A DNA stretch of 44,764 nt from Salinivibrio sp. ES.052 (GCF_900141775.1 NZ_FSRI01000005.1:1-44764); one strand, 5' to 3'; shown: positions 30,244 through 39,852, counted from the first letter of the stretch. The notes: generated by a model not told the origin, from the letters alone. Made by a program: numbers and translations.

Positions 30244-30272
30244 AGCCCGCCATATTTGGCGGGCTTTTTTAT
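30244..30272 (+). terminator. fba terminator
   Basis: AGCCCGCCA-TATT-TGGCGGGCT followed by TTTTTT is a strong intrinsic terminator 31 bases after fba. mscS therefore probably has its own promoter in 30273-30380. Confidence 0.92.
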
Positions 30273-30380
30273 ATTTGGTCATGCCGCGTTCACTGAAGTA
30301 AGACGCTAAGATAGACAATGGATGGTAAAAGCCTGTTACTATTAGGTAATGATTTATTCCAATCATAGAGGGAAGAGGGA

Positions 30381-31238
30381 ATGAGTGAAGAAAATACGGT
30401 GGTAGAAGGGGCTAAGTGGGCACAGGCATGGCTCACCAACAACCAAGACTTGTTGATTCAATATGGGGTCAATATTGTCTCTGCATTGTTGATCTTGGTG
30501 ATCGGTAACCTCGTGGTTAGAGGCTTAGCTAACTCAGTGTCTGGTATCATGCGCAAGCGCAATATGGACAATGCCGTTGTCGAGTTCATTCATGGCTTGG
30601 TCCGTTATCTGCTGTTTGTGATCGTATTGATCGCCGCATTGAGCCGTGTAGGCGTACAAACCGCCTCTGTCATCGCGATTCTTGGTGCTGCCGGGTTAGC
30701 GGTGGGTTTAGCCTTGCAAGGCTCGTTGGCAAACTTCGCCGCGGGAGTGTTGATTGTCACTTTCCGTCCCTTTAAATCTGGCGATTATGTTGAACTGGCT
30801 GGGGTTGCAGGCTCTGTCGAGTCGATACAAATTTTTTCTACGGTTTTGACCACGCCTGATAATAAAATGGTTGTCGTCCCTAATGGCTCGGTGATCAGTA
30901 GTCCGATTACTAACTATTCTAAGCATGCGACGCGTCGTGTCGATTTAACCATTGGCGTGTCTTATAGTGCTGATCTGAAGAAAACCAAAGCGGTTTTGAC
31001 GGAGATTGTTACGAATCATCCATTGATCCTTAACGATCCCGCACCTAACGTAGCGGTGATGACCTTAGCTGATTCATCGGTCAATTTTGTGGTTCGTCCT
31101 TGGGTGAAAACTGAAGACTATTGGAGTGTTTACTTTGAGCTCCTACCAACCATCAAAGAAGCGCTGGACGAAAACGGTATCGAAATTCCTTTCCCGCAAA
31201 TGAGTGTACATTTCGAGCGCGGCGAGAGCCAAGCGTAA
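30381..31238 (+). CDS. mscS: small-conductance mechanosensitive channel
   Basis: 285 residues (E. coli MscS 286). Inner-membrane heptameric channel that opens under membrane tension and releases solutes on hypo-osmotic shock. TM1 about 30-50, TM2 about 68-86, and the glycine/alanine-rich pore helix TM3 (AAGLAVGLALQGSLANFAAGVLI, about 96-118). The beta domain (PFKSGDYVELAGVAGSVESI) and a C-terminal alpha/beta domain follow. GAGGGAAGAGGG precedes the ATG. The fba-mscS-argO neighbourhood is as in E. coli. Confidence 0.96.
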   Translation: MSEENTVVEGAKWAQAWLTNNQDLLIQYGVNIVSALLILVIGNLVVRGLANSVSGIMRKRNMDNAVVEFIHGLVRYLLFVIVLIAALSRVGVQTASVIAILGAAGLAVGLALQGSLANFAAGVLIVTFRPFKSGDYVELAGVAGSVESIQIFSTVLTTPDNKMVVVPNGSVISSPITNYSKHATRRVDLTIGVSYSADLKKTKAVLTEIVTNHPLILNDPAPNVAVMTLADSSVNFVVRPWVKTEDYWSVYFELLPTIKEALDENGIEIPFPQMSVHFERGESQA

Positions 31239-31263
31239 TCACGCGATGCGCTTCAGCGAATAC

Positions 31264-31286
31264 GGATGCGGCGAACGGTCGCATCC
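31264..31286. terminator. possible hairpin between convergent mscS and argO
   Basis: GGATGCG and CGCATCC pair across nine bases in the 56-bp gap between the convergent stops. There is no T-run on either side, so bidirectional termination is only a possibility. Confidence 0.35.
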
Positions 31287-31294
31287 ATTATTGA

Positions 31295-31933
31295 CTAACT
31301 CGCTAGCAAGCGTGCATAAAGACCAAGCGCGAGCTTTCCGGCCACAAACAACATCATACTCGCCATTAACAGATCGAGCAGCCGCCGGATAGAAGGGGTG
31401 GATAGCCACGGGGATAGGCGTGCGGCTCCTGCCGATAAGCCATAGAACCACAGGCACGATCCCACTAGTGCGCCGACGGTAAAGGCGATGCGTTCATCAA
31501 AGGCAAATTGCCCGCCAATCGCCCCTAACACCACCACTGTATCCAAGTAAACATGGGGGTTGAGCAAGGTAACAGCGAGTGCACCTATAATCACCGCTCG
31601 GCGTCCACGGCTCATGCTCGGCACTGTCAATGCGTCTTCCTGATTTTGCTGACGTGCACTTTGTATAAACTGCCACGCATACACACTCAGAAAAGCGATC
31701 CCAGCGAGGGTGATCGTGTTTAGCAGCAAAGGATAACTTGCCAACAAGGCACCGCCACCAAAAATGCCACTTGAAATCAATATGATATCGCATAAAAAGC
31801 AAATCGAAGCGGTGGTCATATGATGCTCACGACTGATCCCTTGGTTAATCACATAGGCGTTTTGCGCACCAATTGGGATAATCATGGTAAGGCTTAAGCC
31901 TAAGCCTTGAAGTGCCACTAAAAAACTGCTCAC
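31295..31933 (-). CDS. argO: LysE/ArgO-family amino-acid exporter
   Basis: 212-residue inner-membrane protein with about six helices, family signature GLGLSLTMIIPIGAQNAYVINQG at the N-terminus and TLLNPHVYLDTVV in the middle. Exports L-arginine (and canavanine/lysine in relatives). It is divergent from an ArgP-type LysR gene, the known activator of argO in E. coli, with a 112-bp control region between them. Confidence 0.93.
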   Translation of the reverse strand: MSSFLVALQGLGLSLTMIIPIGAQNAYVINQGISREHHMTTASICFLCDIILISSGIFGGGALLASYPLLLNTITLAGIAFLSVYAWQFIQSARQQNQEDALTVPSMSRGRRAVIIGALAVTLLNPHVYLDTVVVLGAIGGQFAFDERIAFTVGALVGSCLWFYGLSAGAARLSPWLSTPSIRRLLDLLMASMMLFVAGKLALGLYARLLAS

Positions 31934-32015
31934 TTTCTCTTCCTTTTATCTCGTGGGATGACTCTCACTTTAAGCAGAGATGCCTATTAAGGGAACTTAA
32001 TTATATTTATGGTTA

Positions 32016-32030
32016 ATTAGTTGAACTAAT
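32016..32030. promoter_or_regulatory. perfect palindrome upstream of argP
   Basis: ATTAGTT-G-AACTAAT is a perfect 15-bp palindrome in the AT-rich argO-argP gap, ending 16 bases before the argP start codon. It is a candidate ArgP (or Lrp) site. Its closeness to argP suggests autoregulation more than argO activation. Confidence 0.45.
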
Positions 32031-32045
32031 AATCTGGGAGGCGGG

Positions 32046-32936
32046 ATGGATTATCGAGGGGTTGAAGCGTTAGATGCGGTAATTTCTTGGGGGAGTTTTG
32101 AACGCGCGGCGGCGGCACTGTTTATTACCCAGTCGGCGGTCTCCCAGCGGATCAAGCAGTTAGAACGGCAAATCGCGCAACCTGTTATGGTGCGTGAACA
32201 ACCCCCGCGACCCACGCCGATCGGCCAGCGCTTACTTGGGCTCTATCGACGCGTGCAGTTGTTGGAACAAGAAACATTGCCTGAGCTCGCGCCCGATATT
32301 GATGGTTCTGTGCTGTCTGTGTCTATTGCAACAAATGCTGACAGTTTAGCAACCTGGCTACTGTCGGCGTTGGCACCGTTAACCGCACACCAAGCGCTTG
32401 ATCTCAATCTGCTGGTTGAAGATGAAAGCCGTACACTTAAAAAAATGCGTAGCGGTGAGGCGATCGCTGCTATTAGCACAGACACAACCCCAATGTATGG
32501 GTGCGACTGCCGGTACCTTGGGCGGATGGACTATAGTTGTGTGGCAACGCCTGCGTTTGCCCAGCGTTACTTTTCTCAAGGCATAGACCGAGAAGCATTA
32601 ATGGTCGCGCCTGCCGTCATTTTTGATGCCCACGATGATATGCATGCTGACTTTTTGGCGACCCATTTTGCTATGCCAGCAGCAGGTTGGCGTCGGCATA
32701 TTGTTCGCTCATCAGAAGCTTTTGTGGCCATGGCCAGCCAAAGTATGGCGTACTGTCTTATTCCTCGGATTATGGTGGCGGACCAACTGACGAATGGACA
32801 GTTGGTGGATGTGATGCCAGGAAAAGTTGAGTCTCGCCATCTATATTGGCATTTTTGGGCGATGGAAAGCGGTGTGCTCTCAGACATCACCCATGCCTGT
32901 GAGCAGACCGCGAAAGGTATACTCGCACAGTTTTAA
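32046..32936 (+). CDS. argP: LysR-family regulator ArgP
   Basis: 296 residues. Winged helix about 3-62 (GSFERAAAALFITQSAVSQRIKQLERQI), then an effector domain with the ArgP features MVREQPPRPTPIGQRLL and YGCDCRYLGRMDY. ArgP activates argO and other genes with arginine and is held inactive at argO by lysine. GGGAGGCGGG precedes the ATG. Divergent pairing with argO supports the name. Confidence 0.95.
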   Translation: MDYRGVEALDAVISWGSFERAAAALFITQSAVSQRIKQLERQIAQPVMVREQPPRPTPIGQRLLGLYRRVQLLEQETLPELAPDIDGSVLSVSIATNADSLATWLLSALAPLTAHQALDLNLLVEDESRTLKKMRSGEAIAAISTDTTPMYGCDCRYLGRMDYSCVATPAFAQRYFSQGIDREALMVAPAVIFDAHDDMHADFLATHFAMPAAGWRRHIVRSSEAFVAMASQSMAYCLIPRIMVADQLTNGQLVDVMPGKVESRHLYWHFWAMESGVLSDITHACEQTAKGILAQF

Positions 32937-33028
32937 CATAAACTTGACTGACGCGAGGGAGCCTTTCGTTGATATAAGAGTCTGACCTTATACCCTCAAA
33001 CTTATTTGAGTCCAGAAAAGGAGAAATT

Positions 33029-33727
33029 ATGCGTAAGTTGAAAGCAATGGTATGGCTTACGGGGGCCTTGGTGATGACGCCAGCGGCGATGGCCAACATC
33101 GATTTTCCTCATATAGAGATCACCGGAGTCGGTGAAGTCACCGCTGTCCCAGATATGGCTAATATTGAGGTCGGGGTGGTGACTGAGCGTAAAACCGCCA
33201 AAGCAGCCAAAGGCGCTTCAGATAAAGCGGTAGCTGCTTTTATTGAACGACTGGCAAAGCAAGGGGTGAAACGTGATCAGATAGAAAGCGCTCATATCCA
33301 GCTCTCACCGCGTTATCAACACACGAAAGACAAAGCACCTGAACTGATCGGTTATCGCGCTGAGCGTAACGTCACGGTGACGCTAAACCAGCTAGACAAG
33401 CTGAATGCTGTACTGGATGGCGCTCTTGGAGAGGGAATTAACCGTATTCGCCAAGTGCAGTTAACCAGCAGTGAACAATCCAAGCTCAAAGATAAAGCAA
33501 GAGAAGCTGCTGTGAACGATGCGAAAGTGAAAGCGAAAGCATTGGCAGAAAGCCTAAATATGCATTTGGATGGAGTATGGCAAGTTCGTTACCGCTCGAG
33601 TAACCCACGTCCGGTGATGATGAATGCCGAAATGCGCAGTGGCAGTGCCGATGTTGCCGCAAGCTATCAAGACATGACAATGCAGGTCAGTGACCAAGTC
33701 GATATTATTTTCCGCTTAGATGATTAA
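33029..33727 (+). CDS. yggE: SIMPL-domain periplasmic protein YggE
   Basis: 232 residues: signal peptide about 1-22 (ending PAAMA), then a SIMPL domain (about 28-230) beginning IEITGVGEVTAVPDMANIEVGVV. E. coli YggE (246 residues) lowers oxidative stress by an unknown mechanism and sits beside argP and argO as here. AAGGAGAAA lies upstream of the ATG. It is followed by a terminator shared with the convergent symporter gene. Confidence 0.93.
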   Translation: MRKLKAMVWLTGALVMTPAAMANIDFPHIEITGVGEVTAVPDMANIEVGVVTERKTAKAAKGASDKAVAAFIERLAKQGVKRDQIESAHIQLSPRYQHTKDKAPELIGYRAERNVTVTLNQLDKLNAVLDGALGEGINRIRQVQLTSSEQSKLKDKAREAAVNDAKVKAKALAESLNMHLDGVWQVRYRSSNPRPVMMNAEMRSGSADVAASYQDMTMQVSDQVDIIFRLDD

Positions 33728-33766
33728 TTGTGAATACAGTTGGTGGTATGTGATGGGTCATCAAGC

Positions 33767-33796
33767 AAAAAGGGCGCCTAAGTAGGCGCCCTTTTT
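33767..33796. terminator. bidirectional terminator between yggE and the symporter gene
   Basis: AAAAAGGGCGCCTA and TAGGCGCCCTTTTT form a near-perfect symmetrical hairpin with runs of T on both strands. It serves both convergent genes. Confidence 0.92.
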
Positions 33797-33813
33797 CTTG
33801 CTTATCTTACGTG

Positions 33814-35361
33814 TTACGCGGTCGGATTAACGGGCTTGCCGTCAGGGTCCGTTGCGTCACTGCTTTGGGAGCCATTGCGACGCGCGAGGCGTTGCTCCCA
33901 GTAGTCAGCGTTTTTAATCCCCAACTTCACAGGATCAAAGGTATAAGTTTCGACGCCTTGGGCTTGTTGCTCTTCGTAGTCTTTTAATGCCTTCATCGCC
34001 GGTTTGGAGATAAAGAAGATGATGATGATCCCGACAATGTTTAACCACGCCATGAGGCCGACCCCAGCATCACCAAACGCCCATGCCAAGTTAGCACTGC
34101 GGACACAGCCATAGAACACCGCGGACATTAATACCAGTTTCAGCACAAACATCATACCAGGCACTTTAAACGTACGGCGCAGGTAAGCAATGTTGGTTTC
34201 TGCGATGTAGTAGTAGGCCAAAATGGTGGTAAAAGCGAAGAAGAAGAGCGCAAACGCGATAAAGGGTTTCCCCAATCCTGGCATGGCGGCTTCAATTGCC
34301 AACTGAGTAAATTCAGGGCTGTTCGCCGCGACCGATGAGGCCAGGTTCTGTACGAGGAAGGCTTCGCCGGCACCATGCACGTTGTACGCGCCTGTGATAA
34401 TAATCATAAACGCGGTCGCTGAACAGACCAGCAAGGTATCGATGTAAACCGAGAAAGATTGCACTAACCCTTGTTGTGCGGGGTGATCAACATTCGCTGC
34501 TGCCGCCGCATGGGGCCCTGTACCTTGACCGGCTTCGTTAGAGTAAACACCACGTTTAACCCCCCAACCAATTGCCGCGCCAGCACCAGCCATCGGGGTG
34601 AAAGCATCGCCAACAATCATGGCAAACACGGTCGGCACTTCGCTGATGTTTAGCAAAATGATCACGAATGCGATGATGATATAGGCCAGTGCCATGAAAG
34701 GCACCACGATTTGGGTAAAGTGAGCAATACGCTTAACACCACCAAAAATGATGAAGCCGAGTACCACAGAGATAAAGGCACCGGTGATCACTTTCGATAC
34801 TTCAAGTGCACCAAACATGGCGGTATCGACCATTGCGCCAGACCCAAAGGCAGTTTCAACGGCATTACCGATAGCGTTAGACTGCACGCCGGGTAGCATC
34901 ACACCACAAGCAAGGAGGGTGGCGAGGGCAAAGAGGATGGCATACCATTTTTGGCCCATGGCTTTTTCGATGTAATAAGCGGGGCCACCACGGAACTCGC
35001 CGTTGTCTTCTTCTTTGTATATTTGCGCGAGTGTTGATTCGGTGTAAGCCGTTGCCGCGCCGAGGAAGGCAACGACCCACATCCAGAAAACTGCGCCTGG
35101 ACCGCCAAAACCGATCGCAGCGGCGACACCCGCAATATTACCGGTACCGACGCGGCCAGAAAGGGAAACGGCCAGTGCTTGGAATGAAGAGATCCCTTTT
35201 TCTGAACTTTTGCCGGAAAAAAGGAGTCGCCACATTTCTGCGAAGTGACGAACTTGAACGAAACGCGTCAATATAGAGTAGAACAGGCCTGCACCTAAAC
35301 AGGTGTAAATCAGCACTGGGCTCCATATGATGCTATTTAAGAAATCGACAAACGATTGCAT
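33814..35361 (-). CDS. sodium:alanine/glycine symporter (AGCS family)
   Basis: 515-residue inner-membrane transporter with about 11 helices. Family markers: SLSGRVGTGNIAGVAAAIGFGGPGAVFWMW (about 66-95), the TAYTESTLAQIYK segment, and GWGVKRGVYSNEAGQGTGPHAAAAA (about 265-289). Takes up alanine or glycine with Na+; which substrate is preferred cannot be told from sequence. Similar Vibrio proteins are annotated AlsT/DagA-like. A charged tail of about 55 residues faces the cytoplasm. The upstream gap 35362-35516 is AT-rich with no gene seen. Confidence 0.93.
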   Translation of the reverse strand: MQSFVDFLNSIIWSPVLIYTCLGAGLFYSILTRFVQVRHFAEMWRLLFSGKSSEKGISSFQALAVSLSGRVGTGNIAGVAAAIGFGGPGAVFWMWVVAFLGAATAYTESTLAQIYKEEDNGEFRGGPAYYIEKAMGQKWYAILFALATLLACGVMLPGVQSNAIGNAVETAFGSGAMVDTAMFGALEVSKVITGAFISVVLGFIIFGGVKRIAHFTQIVVPFMALAYIIIAFVIILLNISEVPTVFAMIVGDAFTPMAGAGAAIGWGVKRGVYSNEAGQGTGPHAAAAANVDHPAQQGLVQSFSVYIDTLLVCSATAFMIIITGAYNVHGAGEAFLVQNLASSVAANSPEFTQLAIEAAMPGLGKPFIAFALFFFAFTTILAYYYIAETNIAYLRRTFKVPGMMFVLKLVLMSAVFYGCVRSANLAWAFGDAGVGLMAWLNIVGIIIIFFISKPAMKALKDYEEQQAQGVETYTFDPVKLGIKNADYWEQRLARRNGSQSSDATDPDGKPVNPTA

Positions 35362-35516
35362 AGTGAGTTCCTTCTACTGTGTTTGCATCATGTTGTTGTT
35401 ATCACCACCAGCATCTTAAACTGATTCGATGCTCAATTGTTAATATTTTGTATCATCACATTGTGTGTTGTGTGAATCTGATCGTTTTGTGCTCAGTAAA
35501 ATGGACGTGATAGGCG

Positions 35517-35545
35517 AAAAAAAGGAGGCCTTTTGAGGCCTCCTT
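35517..35545 (-). terminator. srmB terminator
   Basis: On the minus strand AAGGAGGCCT-CAAA-AGGCCTCCTT followed by TTTTT, about 50 bases past the srmB stop. A strong hairpin isolating srmB from the symporter gene. Confidence 0.88.
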
Positions 35546-35596
35546 GAGTAAATCCTTATATATCAGCCAGTCAGAGAGGCTGACCGGTGTCTAGCT

Positions 35597-36835
35597 CTAC
35601 TTGCGTTTTTTGGGCTTATTCGCGCTAGTCGATTTTTTACCGCTTTGCTTCTTCTTTTTCTTCTTGTGCGATGCTTTTTTATGTTTTGGCTTTAAGCCAT
35701 CAATGGTGCGCTCTTTGATTTCTTCGTCCATATAGCGGGTGATTCTATCCATCATCGGTTGATCATGCGCTTCGACGAGAGAAATGGCTGATCCTTTTTT
35801 GCCCGCACGCGCTGTCCGTCCAATTCGGTGTAAATAGACATCGGCAGTACGAGGAAGATCGTAGTTAATCACGTGGGTGATATTCGGCACATCAATCCCT
35901 CGAGCCGCTACATCGGTTGCTAAAAGCACACGCACTTTTCCTTCACTAAAACGCGTGATGGCGTTGTTGCGTTTAGCTTGCTGCATTTCACCTTGGATCC
36001 AGGCACATTCCAGTTGTTGTGACTGCATATATTCGCGAAGCTCAGCAAGGCGTTCGCGGGTTTTGATAAAGACAATCGCGCGTTCAGCCTGTTCGGTGAC
36101 AATGGTCTTTAATAAAGCGCGTTTGTGGTTAAGATCGTCGCAGCGGTGGTACCACTGGGTGATCTTTTTACGTTCACGGCGAGGCGGGGTGACATCGATA
36201 AGCTCTGGATTTTCCAGAAGACTGTCAGTGAACCCACTCACGCCTCGACCTTCTAATGTGGCCGAGAACAGCATGGTTTGACGACGGCGTTGGCACTCAT
36301 CAGATAAACGGTTAACTGCGTTGGCAAACCCCATATCTAACATGCGGTCCGCTTCGTCCAAGATCAGGCACTCGACCGCGCGGCAGTCGAAACGCTCTGC
36401 GTCAATGTATTCCATCAAACGGCCTGGTGTGGCCACCACAATATCCTGTGTTTTACCCAGTTGCTCGGCATGCTCCTGGTATGAAATTCCACCGGTGATG
36501 GTGAAGATTTTTAGGCTGGTGTTTTTCGCCAATGCACGCGCTTCATCGGCGACTTGGATGGCTAACTCACGCGTTGGGGTGAGAATTAAAACGCGCCCAG
36601 GTCCTGGCTTTTGTCGAGGGAAATCCAACAAGTGTTGTAGCATCGGCAGCACAAAGGCAGTTGTTTTGCCTGTTCCGGTGGGCGCAGATGCGAGGATATC
36701 GCGCCCATCCATACCATGGGGGATGACCTCGGACTGGATAAGCGTTGGGCGCTGATAGCCCATCTCGTCGAGTGCACTGAGCAGTTCAGGATCCAGCTCT
36801 AGTTCGGCAAAGCTTCGCACAGGGTAATTCTCCAA
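35597..36835 (-). CDS. srmB: DEAD-box RNA helicase SrmB
   Basis: 412 residues. All core helicase motifs are present: Q motif near the N-terminus, motif I ASAPTGTGKT (about 49-58), PTRELAIQV, DEAD in LILDEADRMLDMG (about 154-166), SAT, and the second domain with ARGIDVPNITHVINYD and HRIGRTARAGKKG. It ends in a very lysine-rich tail (about 380-412) that should bind RNA. SrmB acts early in 50S subunit assembly. Assignment to SrmB rather than RhlE or DeaD rests on the N-terminal sequence, length and the trmN (yfiC) neighbour. Confidence 0.93.
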   Translation of the reverse strand: MENYPVRSFAELELDPELLSALDEMGYQRPTLIQSEVIPHGMDGRDILASAPTGTGKTTAFVLPMLQHLLDFPRQKPGPGRVLILTPTRELAIQVADEARALAKNTSLKIFTITGGISYQEHAEQLGKTQDIVVATPGRLMEYIDAERFDCRAVECLILDEADRMLDMGFANAVNRLSDECQRRRQTMLFSATLEGRGVSGFTDSLLENPELIDVTPPRRERKKITQWYHRCDDLNHKRALLKTIVTEQAERAIVFIKTRERLAELREYMQSQQLECAWIQGEMQQAKRNNAITRFSEGKVRVLLATDVAARGIDVPNITHVINYDLPRTADVYLHRIGRTARAGKKGSAISLVEAHDQPMMDRITRYMDEEIKERTIDGLKPKHKKASHKKKKKKQSGKKSTSANKPKKRK

Positions 36836-36926
36836 GGATAGTTAAGCGCGGCATTATAGACGCAAATGGTGTAAATGGGCAGAGCGTCAACGACCAACTC
36901 GGTTGTCCTACACTGCGATGTTTGGC

Positions 36927-37631
36927 TTACGGTAGCTTGAGGTAAAACGCTCTCGTCAGGGCTGCGAAAGCCTGGGTGTAGTTGCCGTTTTGCTCACGCA
37001 CGGTGATCGTATCAGATCTTAGCGTTCCCGTCGTGGGGCTTAAGGTGAACAGTAAGCGTGATGGCCCCTTATTGGGCGTTGGATATACAACGACACGGCG
37101 GCGTAAGTATAGCCCATAGTGATGCGCTGTATTGATCAAAGCATCGGCTTCCTTGATTGGCAGGATCAGATCGGCACAGCCCGTGGGGGATAATAAACGG
37201 CGCAAGGTCGTGACTAAGTCCGGGTGAGTGAGTGTGTCGGTATGTCTGGCCTGCGCACGTTGTCTGTTTTGTGAGGGTGCGCCACTGGTGAAATAGGGAG
37301 GATTACAAATAATATGAGGCCACTGTTGAGCAGTCTGGTAAGCCTTGATATCGTCATGCCGCAAACAAATTTGATGGGCAAACCGAGATTGCAACACATT
37401 GTGGCATGCACAGCGATACGCTGACGTATCGTATTCAACCGCGGTGATGGATAGGTGAGAAAAACGTTGTGCCAACATCAGTGAGAGTAGCCCTGTCCCT
37501 GTGCCAATATCTAGGCTGGATGCTGCCTCACCTGGGTCTGCCCATGCGCCTAATAGCACCCCGTCTGTGCTGACTTTCATGCCACAGTCGCCGTGCGTGA
37601 TACTAAATTGCTTAAATTGAAATTGACTCAC
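36927..37631 (-). CDS. trmN: tRNA1(Val) (adenine-37-N6)-methyltransferase
   Basis: 234 residues, also called YfiC/TrmN6. SAM-binding motif SLDIGTGTGLLSLMLAQRF (about 39-57) and catalytic NPPYFTSGAPS (about 110-120), the N6-adenine signature. Methylates A37 of valine tRNA with the UAC anticodon, the same tRNA species encoded at 4349-4424 in this window. It lies upstream of srmB on the same strand with a 91-base gap. Confidence 0.93.
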   Translation of the reverse strand: MSQFQFKQFSITHGDCGMKVSTDGVLLGAWADPGEAASSLDIGTGTGLLSLMLAQRFSHLSITAVEYDTSAYRCACHNVLQSRFAHQICLRHDDIKAYQTAQQWPHIICNPPYFTSGAPSQNRQRAQARHTDTLTHPDLVTTLRRLLSPTGCADLILPIKEADALINTAHHYGLYLRRRVVVYPTPNKGPSRLLFTLSPTTGTLRSDTITVREQNGNYTQAFAALTRAFYLKLP

Positions 37632-37943
37632 ACATCTCTCGTTTTCTTTATTTTCCTTTCTCTATCAAGTCGATAGCATTTTTTGCTTTTATGTGACGGT
37701 GATGTAGCTGGGTGTGCTCGTTAAAAAATGCCATAGATTGCAAGACAGACAGTTTATTGAGCTAATTGTTATTGCTAAAGCAGAAGATCACAAGGTTTTT
37801 TGCCAACACCTTTACTGTCGCAGGGAACTTGTTCATTATTCTGCATTCTGCCCATCGTTTGAAACAAAATATTATAAACGAGCGTTTCTAATGGGCGAAG
37901 TATTATTCATTGCAAACACCCTCTAAAGCTGTAGGTATTCATC
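37632..37943. other. 312-bp intergenic region between divergent trmN and brnQ
   Basis: No convincing gene is present. A 70-codon frame from a GTG at 37714 has no good ribosome site and an unremarkable composition. The AT-rich sequence must contain the promoters of trmN (minus) and brnQ (plus) and could bind Lrp, but I could not pick out a clear promoter, operator or T-box leader. Confidence 0.5.
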
Positions 37944-39248
37944 GTGACTAAACGTTTAAAATTAGTAGATATTTTAGCGTTAGGTTTTATGACCTTTGCC
38001 TTTTTCTTAGGCGCGGGAAATATAATCTTTCCACCACAAGCTGGCATGTTAGCCGGCGAACATTACACCGCCGCCATGATCGGATTTCTGATCACCGCAG
38101 TCGGCCTTCCTTTAATTGGTATCATTGCCGTTGCCGTTGCCGGCGGAGGCTGGAAGGGGCTGACGCGTGATTTGCCCACTGGCGTGGCGACACTCATGGC
38201 CGTCTTAATTTTTATCATAATCGGTCCTGCGTTTGCTGCTCCGCGTGCGGGACTCGTTGCTTATGAGATTGGCTTTAAACCCTTTTTGTCAGAGCCTGGG
38301 CAGTTTGAGCTTGGTGCTTTCTCCGTTGTCTTTTTCGCTGTCGCGATGTTTTTCTCCCTCTCTCAAGGCAAATTGATTGATAGTATCGGTAAGTTCTTAA
38401 CGCCTTTATTATTCGCGGCATTAGCCATTCTGGCGATCGCAGTGATTGTTAACCCGCAAGGTGACGTCGCTGCGGCTCAAGGCAATTACATCGAGAATGC
38501 GCTGACCACAGGCTTCTTGGAAGGGTATAACACCATGGATACCTTTGCTGCGCTAATGTTCGGCATGTTAATTGTCGATGTTATCCGCAAAAAAGGGATT
38601 GAAGATAACAAAGCAACCTGTATGTATCTGATTTACGCCGGTATTATTGCCGCGGCAGGGCTAGCATTTGTTTACGTTTCCTTGTTTTACTTAGGCTCCA
38701 CGGCCAGTGCCGTGGCACAGGGGACGCAAAATGGTGGCGAGATCATGGCCGCTTACGTGGATGCCCTATTTGGCCCTGTCGGACAAATTATTTTAGCGGC
38801 GATTATCGGTTTAGCGTGTTTGACCACGGTGATTGGCTTGGTCAGTGCGTGTGCGGATTACTTTAGCTCGCTCACATCATGGACGTATCGCCGTTGGGTC
38901 GTACTGGTGGCCACTATCTGTGCGGTGGTTGCCAATGTTGGCTTGAAGCAGCTTATCGCTATTTCTGTTCCGGTCCTCTTTGCCTTATACCCCGTTGCCA
39001 TTGCGCTGATTGGGTTAACCTTTATTCGTCGCTGGTTGCCAAATCCAGCGCTAGGCTATCGTCTGGTACTCGGCGTGGCATTGCTCTTTAGCTTGCTCGA
39101 TGCGGCTAAAGTGATGGGGATAGACATGAGCACCTTCGATTTCTTGCCACTGTTTGATATCGGCATGGCATGGTTACTTCCTACGATGGTTGCGATGGTC
39201 TTAGCAAAATTTGTCGGTTCCCGTGACAGTGCCTTAGCGGAGGCATAA
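37944..39248 (+). CDS. brnQ: branched-chain amino-acid:cation symporter
   Basis: 434-residue inner-membrane protein with about 12 helices and the LIVCS family start LALGFMTFAFFLGAGNIIFPPQAG. Takes up leucine, isoleucine and valine with Na+ or H+. It begins with GTG at 37944 in the sequence TTCATCGTG, and only a weak AGG is found upstream, so translation initiation may be modest. No upstream ATG gives a better start. A terminator follows. Confidence 0.94.
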   Translation: MTKRLKLVDILALGFMTFAFFLGAGNIIFPPQAGMLAGEHYTAAMIGFLITAVGLPLIGIIAVAVAGGGWKGLTRDLPTGVATLMAVLIFIIIGPAFAAPRAGLVAYEIGFKPFLSEPGQFELGAFSVVFFAVAMFFSLSQGKLIDSIGKFLTPLLFAALAILAIAVIVNPQGDVAAAQGNYIENALTTGFLEGYNTMDTFAALMFGMLIVDVIRKKGIEDNKATCMYLIYAGIIAAAGLAFVYVSLFYLGSTASAVAQGTQNGGEIMAAYVDALFGPVGQIILAAIIGLACLTTVIGLVSACADYFSSLTSWTYRRWVVLVATICAVVANVGLKQLIAISVPVLFALYPVAIALIGLTFIRRWLPNPALGYRLVLGVALLFSLLDAAKVMGIDMSTFDFLPLFDIGMAWLLPTMVAMVLAKFVGSRDSALAEA

Positions 39249-39276
39249 GTACGACGAAAAACGCATTTTTGAGAAG

Positions 39277-39307
39277 AAAAACCGCGCTGACTGAGCGCGG
39301 TTTTTTT
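39277..39307 (+). terminator. brnQ terminator
   Basis: AAAACCGCGCT and AGCGCGGTTTT pair around GACTG and continue into TTTTTTT. The A-run on the left also suits it to end convergent fldB transcripts. Confidence 0.9.
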
Positions 39308-39333
39308 GTAAGCGATAGCGCGTAAGGGCGTGA

Positions 39334-39852
39334 TCAGAGCAAAGCTTGGTATTCTAAGAGGACTTGCTCGCACCATGTTTGAATGCGCTCATCACTGAGA
39401 TCGTATTCGGTGTCTTCATCGAGAGCCAATCCAACAAACTGTTCGCCATCTTCAGTGATGGCTTTGGATGCGTCAAAGCGGTAGCCTGCGGTTGGCCAAT
39501 AACCGATAAATTGTGCGCCACTGCCTTGTAATTGTTGGTGTAGCATCCCCATGGCGTCTAGGTACCACTCAGCGTATCCTTCCTGATCACCCAGACCGAA
39601 TAATGCAATGGTTTTATCGTGCAGCTTTAGGGTATCTATATCCTGCCAAATTGCTTCCCAGTCTTCTTGTAGTTCGCCGAAATCCCAAGTGGAAATACCC
39701 AGCAGCAGCAAGTCGTAATCTGCCATTTTGGCTAGCGGTGTTTCTTTCACATTGTGTAGCTCGACCAAGTCGTCACCGATAAAATCGCGGATTTTTTCCG
39801 CCGCCATTTCGGTGTAGCAGGTGGTAGAGCCATAAAAAAGACCGATTTTCAT
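39334..39852 (-). CDS. fldB: flavodoxin FldB
   Basis: 172 residues (E. coli FldB 173). Binds FMN with the phosphate loop GSTTCYTE (about 8-15), [12 protein letters not shown] around the isoalloxazine ring, and [19 protein letters not shown] small cytoplasmic electron carrier. Start ATG ending at 39852; the open frame runs 57 codons further upstream, into the xerD control region and start, and is not coding. Divergent from xerD as in other gammaproteobacteria. Confidence 0.93.
   Translation of the reverse strand: MKIGLFYGSTTCYTEMAAEKIRDFIGDDLVELHNVKETPLAKMADYDLLLLGISTWDFGELQEDWEAIWQDIDTLKLHDKTIALFGLGDQEGYAEWYLDAMGMLHQQLQGSGAQFIGYWPTAGYRFDASKAITEDGEQFVGLALDEDTEYDLSDERIQTWCEQVLLEYQALL

Noticed and set aside
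37714-37926. A 70-codon frame ahead of brnQ
   Set aside because: It begins with GTG, has no ribosome site and no domain, and sits in the promoter region of brnQ. I treat the segment as regulatory.
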